DNA from: Gracilaria domingensis | Lineage: Eukaryota; Rhodophyta; Florideophyceae; Gracilariales; Gracilariaceae | Length of the DNA stretch: 64,000 nt | NCBI GenBank assembly: GCA_022539475.1 | Contig: VCMS01000294.1 | Location: 62,001 to 126,000 of the forward strand | Direction: 5' to 3' | Notes under the pieces: generated by a model | Seen by the model: only the letters and a program-made list of their open reading frames with translations | The model's database searches: none | Told to the model about the DNA's origin: nothing | Program-made: the position numbers and the translations under genes | Shown here: in pieces, positions 32,902 to 42,542 of the stretch | Position numbering within the stretch: position 1 is the first letter of the stretch | Layout: each line of letters starts with the position of its first letter

Positions 32902-33136
32902 TGAAGATGGTTGACGTTACGAGAAATATGTCAATTTGTTTGCTGCGCTCGCTGAGTAGAGAGCTTTATATTCATTCCCCAACCGAAACGTGAACTGATA
33001 TGTGAGCAACGGGCGTGCGCTTTCAAGTACTGGTTCTAGACGTCGTCTTCTGCCGTTCATTTCGAGCGCATAACTCTGCTCCGCTGGTAAGAAAAGTATT
33101 CCGCTTCAAGCCCGAAAACCTTTGGACCAGTTCCAT
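32902..33136. promoter_or_regulatory. divergent promoter region of KDZ copy A
   Basis: 235 bp separate the start of the transposase frame (-) from the start of the coiled-coil gene (+), so both transcripts must begin in or near this interval. TTTATATTC at 32966 is TATA-like. No other motif can be defended. The mirrored interval is 42308-42542. Confidence 0.4.
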
Positions 33137-34589
33137 ATGCCGCCGTCCCCTACAATTCCAAGCGCGCAGCGAGCAAGCGGAAGAAGAGCGGGACCAAATA
33201 CAGTTGGCATCTCGAAGCCACCACGCTCTCGACAGAACCACAACGAGATGACAGTTTCGGCGCTGAATAATCTGGTGCGAGAAGTGAAGAACGAAAGGCA
33301 GACTTTACTTAAGGACATTTCGAATAACCTAATGAATCAGACAGCCCAAATTTGTGAGCTTAATGCAAACATTAAGATGCATTTCGAGTTAGACCGCGAG
33401 TTGCGTGAAGAAATGGACAAACGCAACGATGAAAGATCACAAAAGCGTCATGAAGAGCTACTAAGTGCTCTTCAAACTGCTCAACGTCCGATTGGACCAC
33501 TTAATCCATCCGATGGTAACAATTCAAATCCAAAGTCTACTCTATGGCAGGTGAGCTATTGCATAACTTGCAATACTAGTAGTGCACAACTGTATTTCTA
33601 ACATCAACTTCTTTTCCCTCTGGAGCTCTAACAATAGAAGGTTAAAGCTGCAGAGATATTTGTGAAGCTTAAAGTAACAGAGCAGGTACTGGACCCATCT
33701 CTTGGACTGGATATTTACCAAGCTATGCAAGGCACCTCTAGGATGCCAAGTAGTTTGATCATGTAGAGCGCTAGGTTTGTTCTCGGGGACGAGACACAAA
33801 ACAATGACATTATGCGCTTTTTGAATCAAAAGGTGAGTCCTGAAGGTTCCCGAAGTTCATTGCAAAAGGTTTACTCTTACATTAGTCCCGCTAATGGCAG
33901 AGCGCTAGAGCCGATACGAAATGAACTGGTAAGTTCTTCGATCGCTTTATACAGTTTAATGTGTATACAATCTAACGCATTCCATTGGTTGTCATCACGT
34001 TTTACAGATTAAGGCATTTCGTAATGAGATGGATCGGAGTTTGGTGCTTCCAAACCTTCCTTCAAATGATTGCGAAGCTCAAGACAGCGATGCGGAACAT
34101 AATGTGGATAACGTCACTGCACGTGAAGCCGTTGATATAGCTAAGGAGTTGTTCGATTCCGGAAGTTACAAAACGGACGACGCGTACAACGATTGTTGGG
34201 CTGCAGCCTGGAAAGGGGCTCGACGTAAGTGTCGAGCGCAGATTCGTCTTTACGTTTCTTTCTTGAAGGACTTTAACTCTGAATCTGTGCCAACACTTCC
34301 CATTATCACAACCGATGTTGTTGAAAAGAAGGATATAAGTATATTCTCTCTCGGGTTTCTTCATATGAAGGTCGCTCGTCATATGCAAGATGTTTGTAAT
34401 GGAGAGAGAGGTGGTATTAAAAGAGCTCACTCTCCGCATTGGGGAAGAGAAGTAAGAGCTCTTGATCGGAAATTGAAGTTATTTGTGTCTTCTAATAGTT
34501 TGGAGTCAGTGTCTGTGAAAGCAAATGGTTTGAATGTGAAGCGATTGCTAAGCGAGGAAGAATACAACTATCTTGAAGAGCACTACTAG
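33137..34589 (+). CDS. spliced coiled-coil accessory protein of KDZ copy A
   Basis: Divergent from the transposase. ATG 33137 is the first in a frame that reads MPPSPTIPSAQRASGRRAGP. Exon 1 ends at 33550 (GGCAG/GTGAGC). The next exon starts at 33638 (or 33641) and runs in frame to 33928 (ACTG/GTAAGT). It contains an in-frame TAG at 33764 that would be removed if 33686-33766 (GTACTG...GTAG, 81 bp) is also an intron. The last exon is 34008-34589 (TTTACAG/ATTAAG). The product would be about 400 residues, with a central coiled coil (NLVREVKNERQTLLKDISNN; LDRELREEMDKRNDERSQKR). The C-terminal domain has WAAAWKGARRKCRAQIRLYV and is followed by VSFLKDF. No family is recognised. Its place beside the transposase in both copies suggests a role in transposition, as yet unknown. 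Confidence 0.6.
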
Positions 34590-34977
34590 GTGCAAACATA
34601 TGGTAGCCCGTTTGCATTCCATGGTTTCGTGGGAGTGAGGATAAAATCTATTTTTGTTGCTTTGTAAGCATTTTCTTTTCAGGGCCGTGTTGTAACCGTC
34701 TTTTGTTTTGGTTGGAGTCTACCTGAGGGAAGCAAGTAGGTGTAGCTCGTTATGACCTTTGACGCGGAACAAAACCGCGAGCCCTGCAGGAGAGTTTGCG
34801 AGAAGGATACATTTGCTACCGCTGATAACCGTGCTGTGTTGACCTCCTGTGTGAAGCGTCTTGGATGTCGAAATGAGGTTGCCCGGCCGTCGCTGACATT
34901 TCATATTGAAAACAAAAGAGTTTTCCGAAATGTGGTGGAATATCTCGTATAGGAACAGGGGGCAAGTGCGTGATGAT

Positions 34978-35412
34978 GATGTGCAACACAACAAAAACCC
35001 CAAATTAATAGAGCGCAAAAAATTGGAGTTGGTGCACTGGAATGGGTTTCGCGATACAAGAATGATTTACGGTGATCAAGCTCCATCATTATTAATTGCG
35101 GTTGGTCTTATTATTGCAACAATATGGCATTTTTCTTGGAAGACGCACATGTTTGTTCTTGTGTTTGGGAAAACACAAGTACTTGAACTCTATTTTTATT
35201 GTGATAACGCTATCGCAGATTTGTCTTGGAAGACACACACACCGTCAGTTCTTTTGTCTTGGAAGACTAAAGAAACCTTCGGAGTTGCGGGTTGGGGGAA
35301 AACCTTGCGCAAAGCTGTGCAAGGAGGTGGCTCGAAAAAGCTTCGAGCCACCGTGCCAGGTCCAGCAATGCGAGAAAGCCTTCATTGCCAAATCTTGAAC
35401 CGATGAAAATAA
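34978..35412. other. spacer left of the young Copia element
   Basis: AT-rich. It holds three copies of TCTTGGAAGAC (35134, 35224, 35257), an inverted repeat CTTGTGTTT/AAAACACAAG (about 35158-35178) and a perfect hairpin GTGGCTCGAA/TTCGAGCCAC (about 35328-35352). The last five bases (35408-35412, AATAA) are the target duplication of the Copia insertion. No gene is seen. Confidence 0.6.
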
Positions 35413-35526
35413 TGTCAATCAGCATTACAGTAGCACCTAGTACACAAGCACGCTCAGATGTGCGAACACTCGAGTAAAGTGCCTCGGGGGCAGAGTCTTC
35501 CTCTCAGTGAGAGGAAGACTCTCACA
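35413..35526 (+). repeat. 5' LTR of the young Copia element
   Basis: TGTCAATC...CTCTCACA, 114 bp. It includes a strong hairpin built on GAGTCTTCCTCTCA near its 3' end. The partner LTR is 39938-40073; the two differ in length. Confidence 0.85.
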
Positions 35527-35537
35527 GGTTATGGGCC
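35527..35537 (+). promoter_or_regulatory. primer-binding site, half-tRNA(iMet) type
   Basis: GGTTATGGGCC is complementary to the anticodon-arm segment GGCCCAUAACC of eukaryotic initiator tRNA-Met. From established knowledge, Drosophila copia primes from an internal fragment of this tRNA with essentially the same sequence. It abuts the LTR end without a spacer. Confidence 0.75.
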
Positions 35538-35771
35538 ACACGCAACGAAAAACCCAAACCCACCCCACTCCCATTTCCCAACACCCGAACCCGGCACCAC
35601 ATCCGCACTACACCTCACATCACCACGGAAGCCTATAATCGCCTTACCCGTCGCCTCCGACGGGAGCTCTACATTGACATTTCTGCCCTCACATCAGAAC
35701 TCTACGACAACGCTATCGACACCGCCGAAGACAGCCATACTCTCCGTGACACTACACAGAGACAGACTACC

Positions 35772-38700
35772 ATGAACACAACCACACATACCCTCCACCC
35801 TTCGCTACCCATCCTCAATCCCAGCAACTACACATACTGGTTCTACACAATGAACAACCATGCAACTACCCTAAAAGACAAAGACCACTTTAGTAGTAAC
35901 CCCCCAGTTACACTTGACCCAGCGGAACTCAAGATATACAATATCAAAAAGTCCAAACTTACCACAGCCATCGTTTCTACGGTACCAGCCAACATAACGG
36001 GACAAGTCTACAAACCTGACGACAATCCTACCCTCCAAGACCTAGTCCAGAGCATACTCAAACATGTGAACCAGTCCACCGAAGAGAACCATCAGTTTCT
36101 CAAGACCGAGGCAGAATGCATCACATTCAAAGACGACACGAAAGTATCCGACAACATCAAGGAACACAGAGACATCCGCGAGAAGATGCGCGCAGCGCGA
36201 TACCCGAATATCGAAGACGAAAAGACGACAGTATACTTCCTCATAGAAGGACTTAAAGGAAATCCGGCTCTCTCCAACATCGTATTCCAGTTCTTAGGCA
36301 ACAAACCCTCAACGGTCCAAGACTTCACTCGCACATTCAAACGACTCTACTTTTTCCCGCAAAAATTGGCCACCACCGCCTCAGCGTCCATGCCACCCAC
36401 TTTCACCGAGGACTACAAACCACAGACACAGCAATACACCGGAACATATCAACGTTTCACCCAATCTCGTCCATACAGGCGTCAATATTATCATTCTCGC
36501 AGCAAACCACCCTTCGAAGGCAAACCATGCCAAGTCCACATCTCGCTCGGTCTCCGCCAACCACAACACTCCGACCAAGAATATCGCCACCCCGGGCACC
36601 CCAGACATCAGCAGCACCACCGTGCCAATTATACGCAATGGACATATCCGCCACTCCCCCCACCACACCCAGCCAACTATCAACAACCTCAACTCCCTCC
36701 CCCTCCCCCACCGGCGGACGTCACCTCGGAGGCAGACATAGAAGCCACCGGTAAGTTCGTCCTTGACAGCGGAGCCAACGCCAGCCACCTCCATCACCCT
36801 AACCAATCGATGACACCTGTATCACGCGAAATCTACACAACAACCGCGACAAATCAGCGGAGCAGGTGTACCCACCATGGAATCATCCAAATCCCCCCCC
36901 CCTCCCCCCACAAGAATAAGAACACACTGCGCACATATGTAGTGGCCAAGAAAAGCATCATGCACAACCTCCTCTCGGTCAATGACCTGGCCAAGCGATA
37001 CGGCCATGTCACATTCACCCCGCGTCATGGTTACATCGTGAACACCAACACTACACCCGCACAGCTCATCGCCACAGCCCATTGGAACAACAACCAATAT
37101 GAACTCAATGGCCATATAGTAGAACACACCTTTGCCCGCACAGCACGCACCATGTCCCGTAAAACGCCAAAGCTTCCCAAAAACACAATGTCCCAAACCA
37201 CCCCACACCTCACACCCCGCCCACCACCAAAGTCACACAAGCGCACAACACAGACACAATCCGCTCTCACAGTCACACAAAGACAGCCCACCACCACCAA
37301 AACACGACGCCTCAGCCAGCTACACACCCCCACACCGCTCAAACAACTCACACCCACACAAAGACTAGCACACGAGTGGCATCTGCGATTGAATCACGCG
37401 CATCCCAGCAAATTATTCCTCACCGCAAAACAACAACTCATACCCAACATGCCCAAACCAATACCCGTCGACACGCAACTCACGTGCACTGGATGTCATA
37501 CCGCCAAGCTATATCCAGCTCCTCATCGCCACAAGACACACAACTACCCTGTAGGAGCATATATCAGTTCCGATACATGCGGACCTGTGAAACCCACCTC
37601 GACACACGGCAACAACCACATCCTAATTCTCATCTGCGCTACAAGCCGATTTGCGTTTGCCCATTTCATCAAAGATAGGAAGGACATCCCTCAATACGTC
37701 CAACAAACGTTACATCACATAGCACACAGAATGCTCCACCCCCTACATTATTTCCGCACCGACAATGCTAATGAATATATCTCAAAGCAGATGAAAGCCA
37801 TATATTCCGCGTACAACATGCAACATCACCTGCGAACTCCCCATCAACCGCAGGAAAACTCTATAGCAGAGCGTATCAACAGAACTCTCATGGAATCAGT
37901 AAGAGCTCTACTCAGCGCAGCTCAACTTCCCGATCAATACTGGGAAGACGCAGCTCGAGATACAATATTCAAGTACAACTTATTGCACCAGGCCAGCATC
38001 AATACATCACCATACCACCTTTGGTACGGCCAAAAACCCACACTGCAGACTCTTTTTACCTTCGGACAAACAGGAACCATCCCTGTTTACGCCCCCAAGA
38101 CCAAAATGGCACACCGAGCACACCCAGTACGATACATGTACGCCAACTCCCTAACTCACATCACCGTACTCAATCTTCATACACAACGCTATCAACATAT
38201 AAGGGCACAAGATTTCCACCCGTATTATAAAACCCAAGACCCCACAATGACAAACGCACAAGCCTTCAAAACCCGGGCCCACCCCAAACAGCCCACACCC
38301 AGTGAGATCACACTCAGTACCCCTCCTCCGCGCACCCTTCAGCAAGCAAGAGAATACCCCGATGCACCCCTCTGGCAGCAAGCCCACGACCAGGAGCTGG
38401 CAAACTTGGATCAACATGCCAGCATCAAATGGCTACCAAACAACTTTACACCACCCAAAGAAGCCACTATACCCCTCATGATGTTGTACAGGTATAAACG
38501 CTCAGCGGAAGGCAAGATAACCCAAAGAAAAGCACGATGCAATCTAAGGGGCGACTTGATGAAGCCCGGAATACACTTCAACCCGAATCACCGAACCACA
38601 TATACCGCAGATCGCACCACCCAACGCCTCCTCATTGCTCTACATGCCGCACACCAATATCCCCTCGAGCATTTCGACATCAAATCAGCCTACCTGCATG

Positions 38701-38951
38701 AAGAATATCAGCACGACAATCAGGTCTATGTAAAACAAATGCCAAACTTTGACGGCAAGTACAAGCACGAATGCCAATACGGCCAGCTCATCGGTAACCT
38801 CTATTGTTCCCCCCTCGGCCTCATATTACTACGACCACGCACTCCAGAAATTCTTTGCAGAACTCCAGTTTCAAACGTCCGAACACGACCCCTGTCTATA
38901 CGCAAAGAAAACAGACAAAGGATTCATCTTAGTCAGCACAACCATAGATGA
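35772..38951 (+). CDS. Copia gag-protease-integrase-RT reading
   Basis: From ATG 35772 come a UBN2/copia-type gag (EAECITFKDDTKVSDNIKEH; FLIEGLKGNPALSNIVFQFL), an aspartic protease (FVLDSGANASH, about 36755), and an integrase zinc finger (HEWHLRLNHAH ... CTGCHTAK). The integrase core follows, with SSDTCGP, FRTDNANEY and NSIAERIN supplying the D,D,E residues. Then comes the N-terminal part of the reverse transcriptase (KARCNLRGDLMKPGIHF; HFDIKSAYLHEE). No gag zinc knuckle was noticed. Fossil rules apply; the remaining RT and RNase H lie in the next frame. Confidence 0.9.
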   Translation: MNTTTHTLHPSLPILNPSNYTYWFYTMNNHATTLKDKDHFSSNPPVTLDPAELKIYNIKKSKLTTAIVSTVPANITGQVYKPDDNPTLQDLVQSILKHVNQSTEENHQFLKTEAECITFKDDTKVSDNIKEHRDIREKMRAARYPNIEDEKTTVYFLIEGLKGNPALSNIVFQFLGNKPSTVQDFTRTFKRLYFFPQKLATTASASMPPTFTEDYKPQTQQYTGTYQRFTQSRPYRRQYYHSRSKPPFEGKPCQVHISLGLRQPQHSDQEYRHPGHPRHQQHHRANYTQWTYPPLPPPHPANYQQPQLPPPPPPADVTSEADIEATGKFVLDSGANASHLHHPNQSMTPVSREIYTTTATNQRSRCTHHGIIQIPPPSPHKNKNTLRTYVVAKKSIMHNLLSVNDLAKRYGHVTFTPRHGYIVNTNTTPAQLIATAHWNNNQYELNGHIVEHTFARTARTMSRKTPKLPKNTMSQTTPHLTPRPPPKSHKRTTQTQSALTVTQRQPTTTKTRRLSQLHTPTPLKQLTPTQRLAHEWHLRLNHAHPSKLFLTAKQQLIPNMPKPIPVDTQLTCTGCHTAKLYPAPHRHKTHNYPVGAYISSDTCGPVKPTSTHGNNHILILICATSRFAFAHFIKDRKDIPQYVQQTLHHIAHRMLHPLHYFRTDNANEYISKQMKAIYSAYNMQHHLRTPHQPQENSIAERINRTLMESVRALLSAAQLPDQYWEDAARDTIFKYNLLHQASINTSPYHLWYGQKPTLQTLFTFGQTGTIPVYAPKTKMAHRAHPVRYMYANSLTHITVLNLHTQRYQHIRAQDFHPYYKTQDPTMTNAQAFKTRAHPKQPTPSEITLSTPPPRTLQQAREYPDAPLWQQAHDQELANLDQHASIKWLPNNFTPPKEATIPLMMLYRYKRSAEGKITQRKARCNLRGDLMKPGIHFNPNHRTTYTADRTTQRLLIALHAAHQYPLEHFDIKSAYLHEEYQHDNQVYVKQMPNFDGKYKHECQYGQLIGNLYCSPLGLILLRPRTPEILCRTPVSNVRTRPLSIRKENRQRIHLSQHNHR

Positions 38952-39921
38952 TTTCCTCGTAGTCGCTTCAATCAGAAAATTGATCGACGAGCTCCATCAC
39001 CAACTTCTCACCATATACAAAATCAAACGCCTAGGAACTCCCACACGCTTCTTGAACTGCACAATTCAGCATACTCCACAGGGCTACACCCATATCTCAC
39101 AACCCGACGCCGTCCAAGCGATTCTCACGCAAACAAAAATGCAGCACTGCAACCCAACGAATACTCCATACAACTCCGTTAAACAGCTCGACAAGCAGCC
39201 ACAAACCCAACCCTTATCGCCAAAAGAAGCCGCAAATTACCGATCTATTATAGGAGAAATACGGTATATCGCCGACAGCACCAGGCCGGACATAATGTAC
39301 GTCACAAACAGGTTAGCACAACACATGGCCAAGACACAAACACACCATTGGCAAGCCCTTAAAACTCTTCTTCGATACATGCGAGGAACCAAGAATTTTG
39401 GACTCCTATACACCACAGCACAGAACAGCGACGCGCCGAGCAGACTCGAGACCTACAGCGATGCGGACTTCGCGAACGAGACAAACCGCAAGTCCATCTC
39501 AGGCAACTTCCATCTCTTTGGAAACACACCAATATCCTGGGAATCAAGGAAACATAACGTAGTAGCACTCTCGACGACAGAGGCGGAATACATTGCAGGG
39601 ACAAACGCGACCCGACACACGAATTGGCTGCGCCATCTTTTGAGCTCTTGCACTTTCGCTCCAATCAACCCTACCCCACATCACTTAGACAATAACTCAT
39701 CTCTGCTCGTAGCTTCCAACCAAGCCCCTACACGCCGCAGGAAATACATAGACATTCGGCATCATTATCTACAACACCGCATCGGAAACAAGACGATAAC
39801 GCTGAACAGGGTATCAACAGCGGATATGCTCGCGGACATCCTTACGAAGCCGCTCGTCCCAGAACGTTTCAAAGATCTAAGGACTCAACGGAACATCACA
39901 CCCTACCCCCACCAAATGTGA
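38749..39921 (+). CDS. Copia RT C-terminus and RNase H
   Basis: It contains TTIDDFLVVAS (RT active-site region), YRSIIGEIRYIADSTRPDIM, and the RNase H signatures YSDADFANETNRKSISG and STTEAEYIAGT. The terminal block STADMLADILTKPL is typical of Ty1/Copia polyproteins. Confidence 0.9.
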   Translation: MTASTSTNANTASSSVTSIVPPSASYYYDHALQKFFAELQFQTSEHDPCLYAKKTDKGFILVSTTIDDFLVVASIRKLIDELHHQLLTIYKIKRLGTPTRFLNCTIQHTPQGYTHISQPDAVQAILTQTKMQHCNPTNTPYNSVKQLDKQPQTQPLSPKEAANYRSIIGEIRYIADSTRPDIMYVTNRLAQHMAKTQTHHWQALKTLLRYMRGTKNFGLLYTTAQNSDAPSRLETYSDADFANETNRKSISGNFHLFGNTPISWESRKHNVVALSTTEAEYIAGTNATRHTNWLRHLLSSCTFAPINPTPHHLDNNSSLLVASNQAPTRRRKYIDIRHHYLQHRIGNKTITLNRVSTADMLADILTKPLVPERFKDLRTQRNITPYPHQM

Positions 39922-39937
39922 ATCAGTAACCGGGGAC

Positions 39938-40073
39938 TGTCAATCAGCATTTCACCCTTGCTGATTCACATTTTTGAAGCCAATCAGCATTACAAAAGCA
40001 CCTAGTACATAAGCACGCTCAGATGTGCGAACACTCGAGTAAAGTGCCTTGGGGGCAGAGTCTTCCTCTCACA
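39938..40073 (+). repeat. 3' LTR of the young Copia element
   Basis: It starts TGTCAATCAGCATT right after CCGGGGAC and ends CTCTCACA, followed by the AATAA target duplication (40074-40078). It is longer than the 5' LTR through a partial repeat around AATCAGCATT. Confidence 0.85.
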
Positions 40074-40078
40074 AATAA

Positions 40079-40467
40079 TGGAGGCTTCTTTCTTTTGAAA
40101 CAGCTAGATTTCAATGATTTTGATAGGTTCAAATTGAAAAGTTGCCTTGAAATTTTAAATTTAATTTATCTAAAACATTGCATGTCTCCTCTCTTTACCG
40201 TCTCTGTGATTGAATATGAAAACTGAAATTAAAGCGGAAGAGAAAAAAACTTTTGCAACTCGAAAGATTTTGAGAAGTTCTAGCTGCAAATTCGGCCTAG
40301 CTTTGTGACTCGCACTTCATCGCTCCATGATGCCATCATGATGATGGTACGAAGCGAAACCTTCCCCAAATCGGTTCATGGACATTGCGTATTCAATAAC
40401 CCCCGAACGGTAAGGGGTACAGATCTGTGCCCCTTAGTAAAAAGCACAATTTATTAAGACTGGTATG
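40079..40467. other. spacer right of the young Copia element
   Basis: AT-rich with no gene. It contains the near-perfect palindrome AAGGGGTACAGATCTGTGCC... (40413-40436), a relative of the foldback cluster at 946-1420. A duplicated CATGATG/CATCATGATGATGG motif lies near 40325-40350. Confidence 0.6.
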
Positions 40468-40854
40468 ATCATCACGCACTTGCCCCCTGTTCCTATACGA
40501 GATATTCCACCACATTTCGGAAAACTCTTTTGTTTTCAATATGAAATGTCAGCGACGGCCGGGCAACCTCATTTCGACATCCAAGACGCTTCACACAGGA
40601 GGTCAACACAGCACGGTTATCAGCGGTAGCAAATGTATCCTTCTCGCAAACTCTCCTGCAGGGCTCGCGGTTTTGTTCCGCGTCAAAGGTCATAACGAGC
40701 TACACCTACTTGCTTCCCTCAGGTAGACTCCAACCAAAACAAAAGACGGTTACAACACGGCCCTGAAAAGAAAATGCTTACAAAGCAACAAAATAGATTT
40801 TATCCTCACTCCCACGAAACCATGGAATGCAAACGGGCTACCATATGTTTGCAC

Positions 40855-42307
40855 CTAGTAGTGCTCTTCAAGATAGTTGTATTCTTCCTCGCTTAGCAAT
40901 CGCTTCACATTCAAACCATTTGCTTTCACAGACACTGACTCCAAACTATTAGAAGACACAAATAACTTCAATTTCCGATCAAGAGCTCTTACTTCTCTTC
41001 CCCAATGCGGAGAGTGAGCTCTTTTAATACCACCTCTCTCTCCATTACAAACATCTTGCATATGACGAGCGACCTTCATATGAAGAAACCCGAGAGAGAA
41101 TATACTTATATCCTTCTTTTCAACAACATCGGTTGTGATAATGGGAAGTGTTGGCACAGATTCAGAGTTAAAGTCCTTCAAGAAAGAAACGTAAAGACGA
41201 ATCTGCGCTCGACACTTACGTCGAGCCCCTTTCCAGGCTGCAGCCCAACAATCGTTGTACGCGTCGTCCGTTTTGTAACTTCCGGAATCGAACAACTCCT
41301 TAGCTATATCAACGGCTTCACGTGCAGTGACGTTATCCACATTATGTTCCGCATCGCTGTCTTGAGCTTCGCAATCATTTGAAGGAAGGTTTGGAAGCAC
41401 CAAACTCCGATCCATCTCATTACGAAATGCCTTAATCTGTAAAACGTGATGACAACCAATGGAATGCGTTAGATTGTATACACATTAAACTGTATAAAGC
41501 GATCGAAGAACTTACCAGTTCATTTCGTATCGGCTCTAGCGCTCTGCCATTAGCGGGACTAATGTAAGAGTAAACCTTTTGCAATGAACTTCGGGAACCT
41601 TCAGGACTCACCTTTTGATTCAAAAAGCGCATAATGTCATTGTTTTGTGTCTCGTCCCCGAGAACAAACCTAGCGCTCTACATGATCAAACTACTTGGCA
41701 TCCTAGAGGTGCCTTGCATAGCTTGGTAAATATCCAGTCCAAGAGATGGGTCCAGTACCTGCTCTGTTACTTTAAGCTTCACAAATATCTCTGCAGCTTT
41801 AACCTTCTATTGTTAGAGCTCCAGAGGGAAAAGAAGTTGATGTTAGAAATACAGTTGTGCACTACTAGTATTGCAAGTTATGCAATAGCTCACCTGCCAT
41901 AGAGTAGACTTTGGATTTGAATTGTTACCATCGGATGGATTAAGTGGTCCAATCGGACGTTGAGCAGTTTGAAGAGCACTTAGTAGCTCTTCGTGACGCT
42001 TTTGTGATCTTTCATCGTTGCGTTTGTCCATTTCTTCACGCAACTCGCGGTCTAACTCGAAATGCATCTTAATGTTTGCATTAAGCTCACAAATTTGGGC
42101 TGTCTGATTCATTAGGTTATTCGAAATGTCCTTAAGTAAAGTCTGCCTTTCGTTCTTCACTTCTCGCACCAGATTATTCAGCGCCGAAACTGTCATCTCG
42201 TTGTGGTTCTGTCGAGAGCGTGGTGGCTTCGAGATGCCAACTGTATTTGGTCCCGCTCTTCTTCCGCTTGCTCGCTGCGCGCTTGGAATTGTAGGGGACG
42301 GCGGCAT
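40855..42307 (-). CDS. spliced coiled-coil accessory protein of KDZ copy B
   Basis: Exact mirror of the copy-A gene. Exons are 42307-41894, 41806-41759, 41677-41516 and 41436-40855, with the same donors and acceptors. No coding difference from copy A was seen, including the in-frame TAG in the segment that may be an 81-bp intron. A stop kept in both copies fits splicing, or a stop that predates the duplication. Confidence 0.6.
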
Positions 42308-42542
42308 ATGGAACTGGTCCAAAGGTTTTCGGGCTTGAAGCGGAATACTTTTCTTACCAGCGGAGCAGAGTTATGCGCTCGAAATGAACGGCAGAAGACG
42401 ACGTCTAGAACCAGTACTTGAAAGCGCACGCCCGTTGCTCACATATCAGTTCACGTTTCGGTTGGGGAATGAATATAAAGCTCTCTACTCAGCGAGCGCA
42501 GCAAACAAATTGACATATTTCTCGTAACGTCAACCATCTTCA

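Larger units (their letters stand above)
28653..34977 (-). mobile_element. KDZ-superfamily (Plavaka-like) DNA transposon, copy A, 6325 bp
   Basis: The outer ends are imperfect terminal inverted repeats, ATCATCAGCGAGTACCCCCC and ATCATCACGCACTTGCCCCC, both continuing to a TTCC. The element carries a transposase (-), an overlapping downstream frame (-), and a divergently transcribed spliced gene (+). Copy B at 40468-46791 is its inverted twin: 6324 bp, with only two differences noticed, one base substitution and one homopolymer base. No target-site duplication is evident at either copy. The KDZ assignment rests on the transposase. Confidence 0.75.
35413..40073 (+). mobile_element. Copia LTR retrotransposon, nearly whole, 4.66 kb
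   Basis: Short LTRs start TGTCAATCAGCATT and end CTCTCACA, and the 5-bp target duplication AATAA is present on both sides. The primer-binding site GGTTATGGGCC directly follows the 5' LTR, and a short purine run CGGGGA precedes the 3' LTR. One gag-pol reading runs from gag through integrase into RT, and a second carries the rest of RT and RNase H, so it is broken by about one break. The aligned parts of the LTRs differ at about 4 of 90 positions, so it is fairly young. It lies in the spacer between the KDZ copies and splits that spacer into 0.43 and 0.39 kb. Confidence 0.92.

Noticed and set aside
28640-34990. An 8- or 9-bp TSD for the KDZ copies
   Set aside because: Several frame positions at the TIR ends were tried. 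Flanks such as TTTCATT against GATGTGC, and GGTATG against GGTCTC, do not match.
36381-37357. Minus-strand frames opposite the Copia gag-pol
   Set aside because: Gly/Val/Trp-rich antisense shadows of Pro/Thr/His-rich coding sequence.
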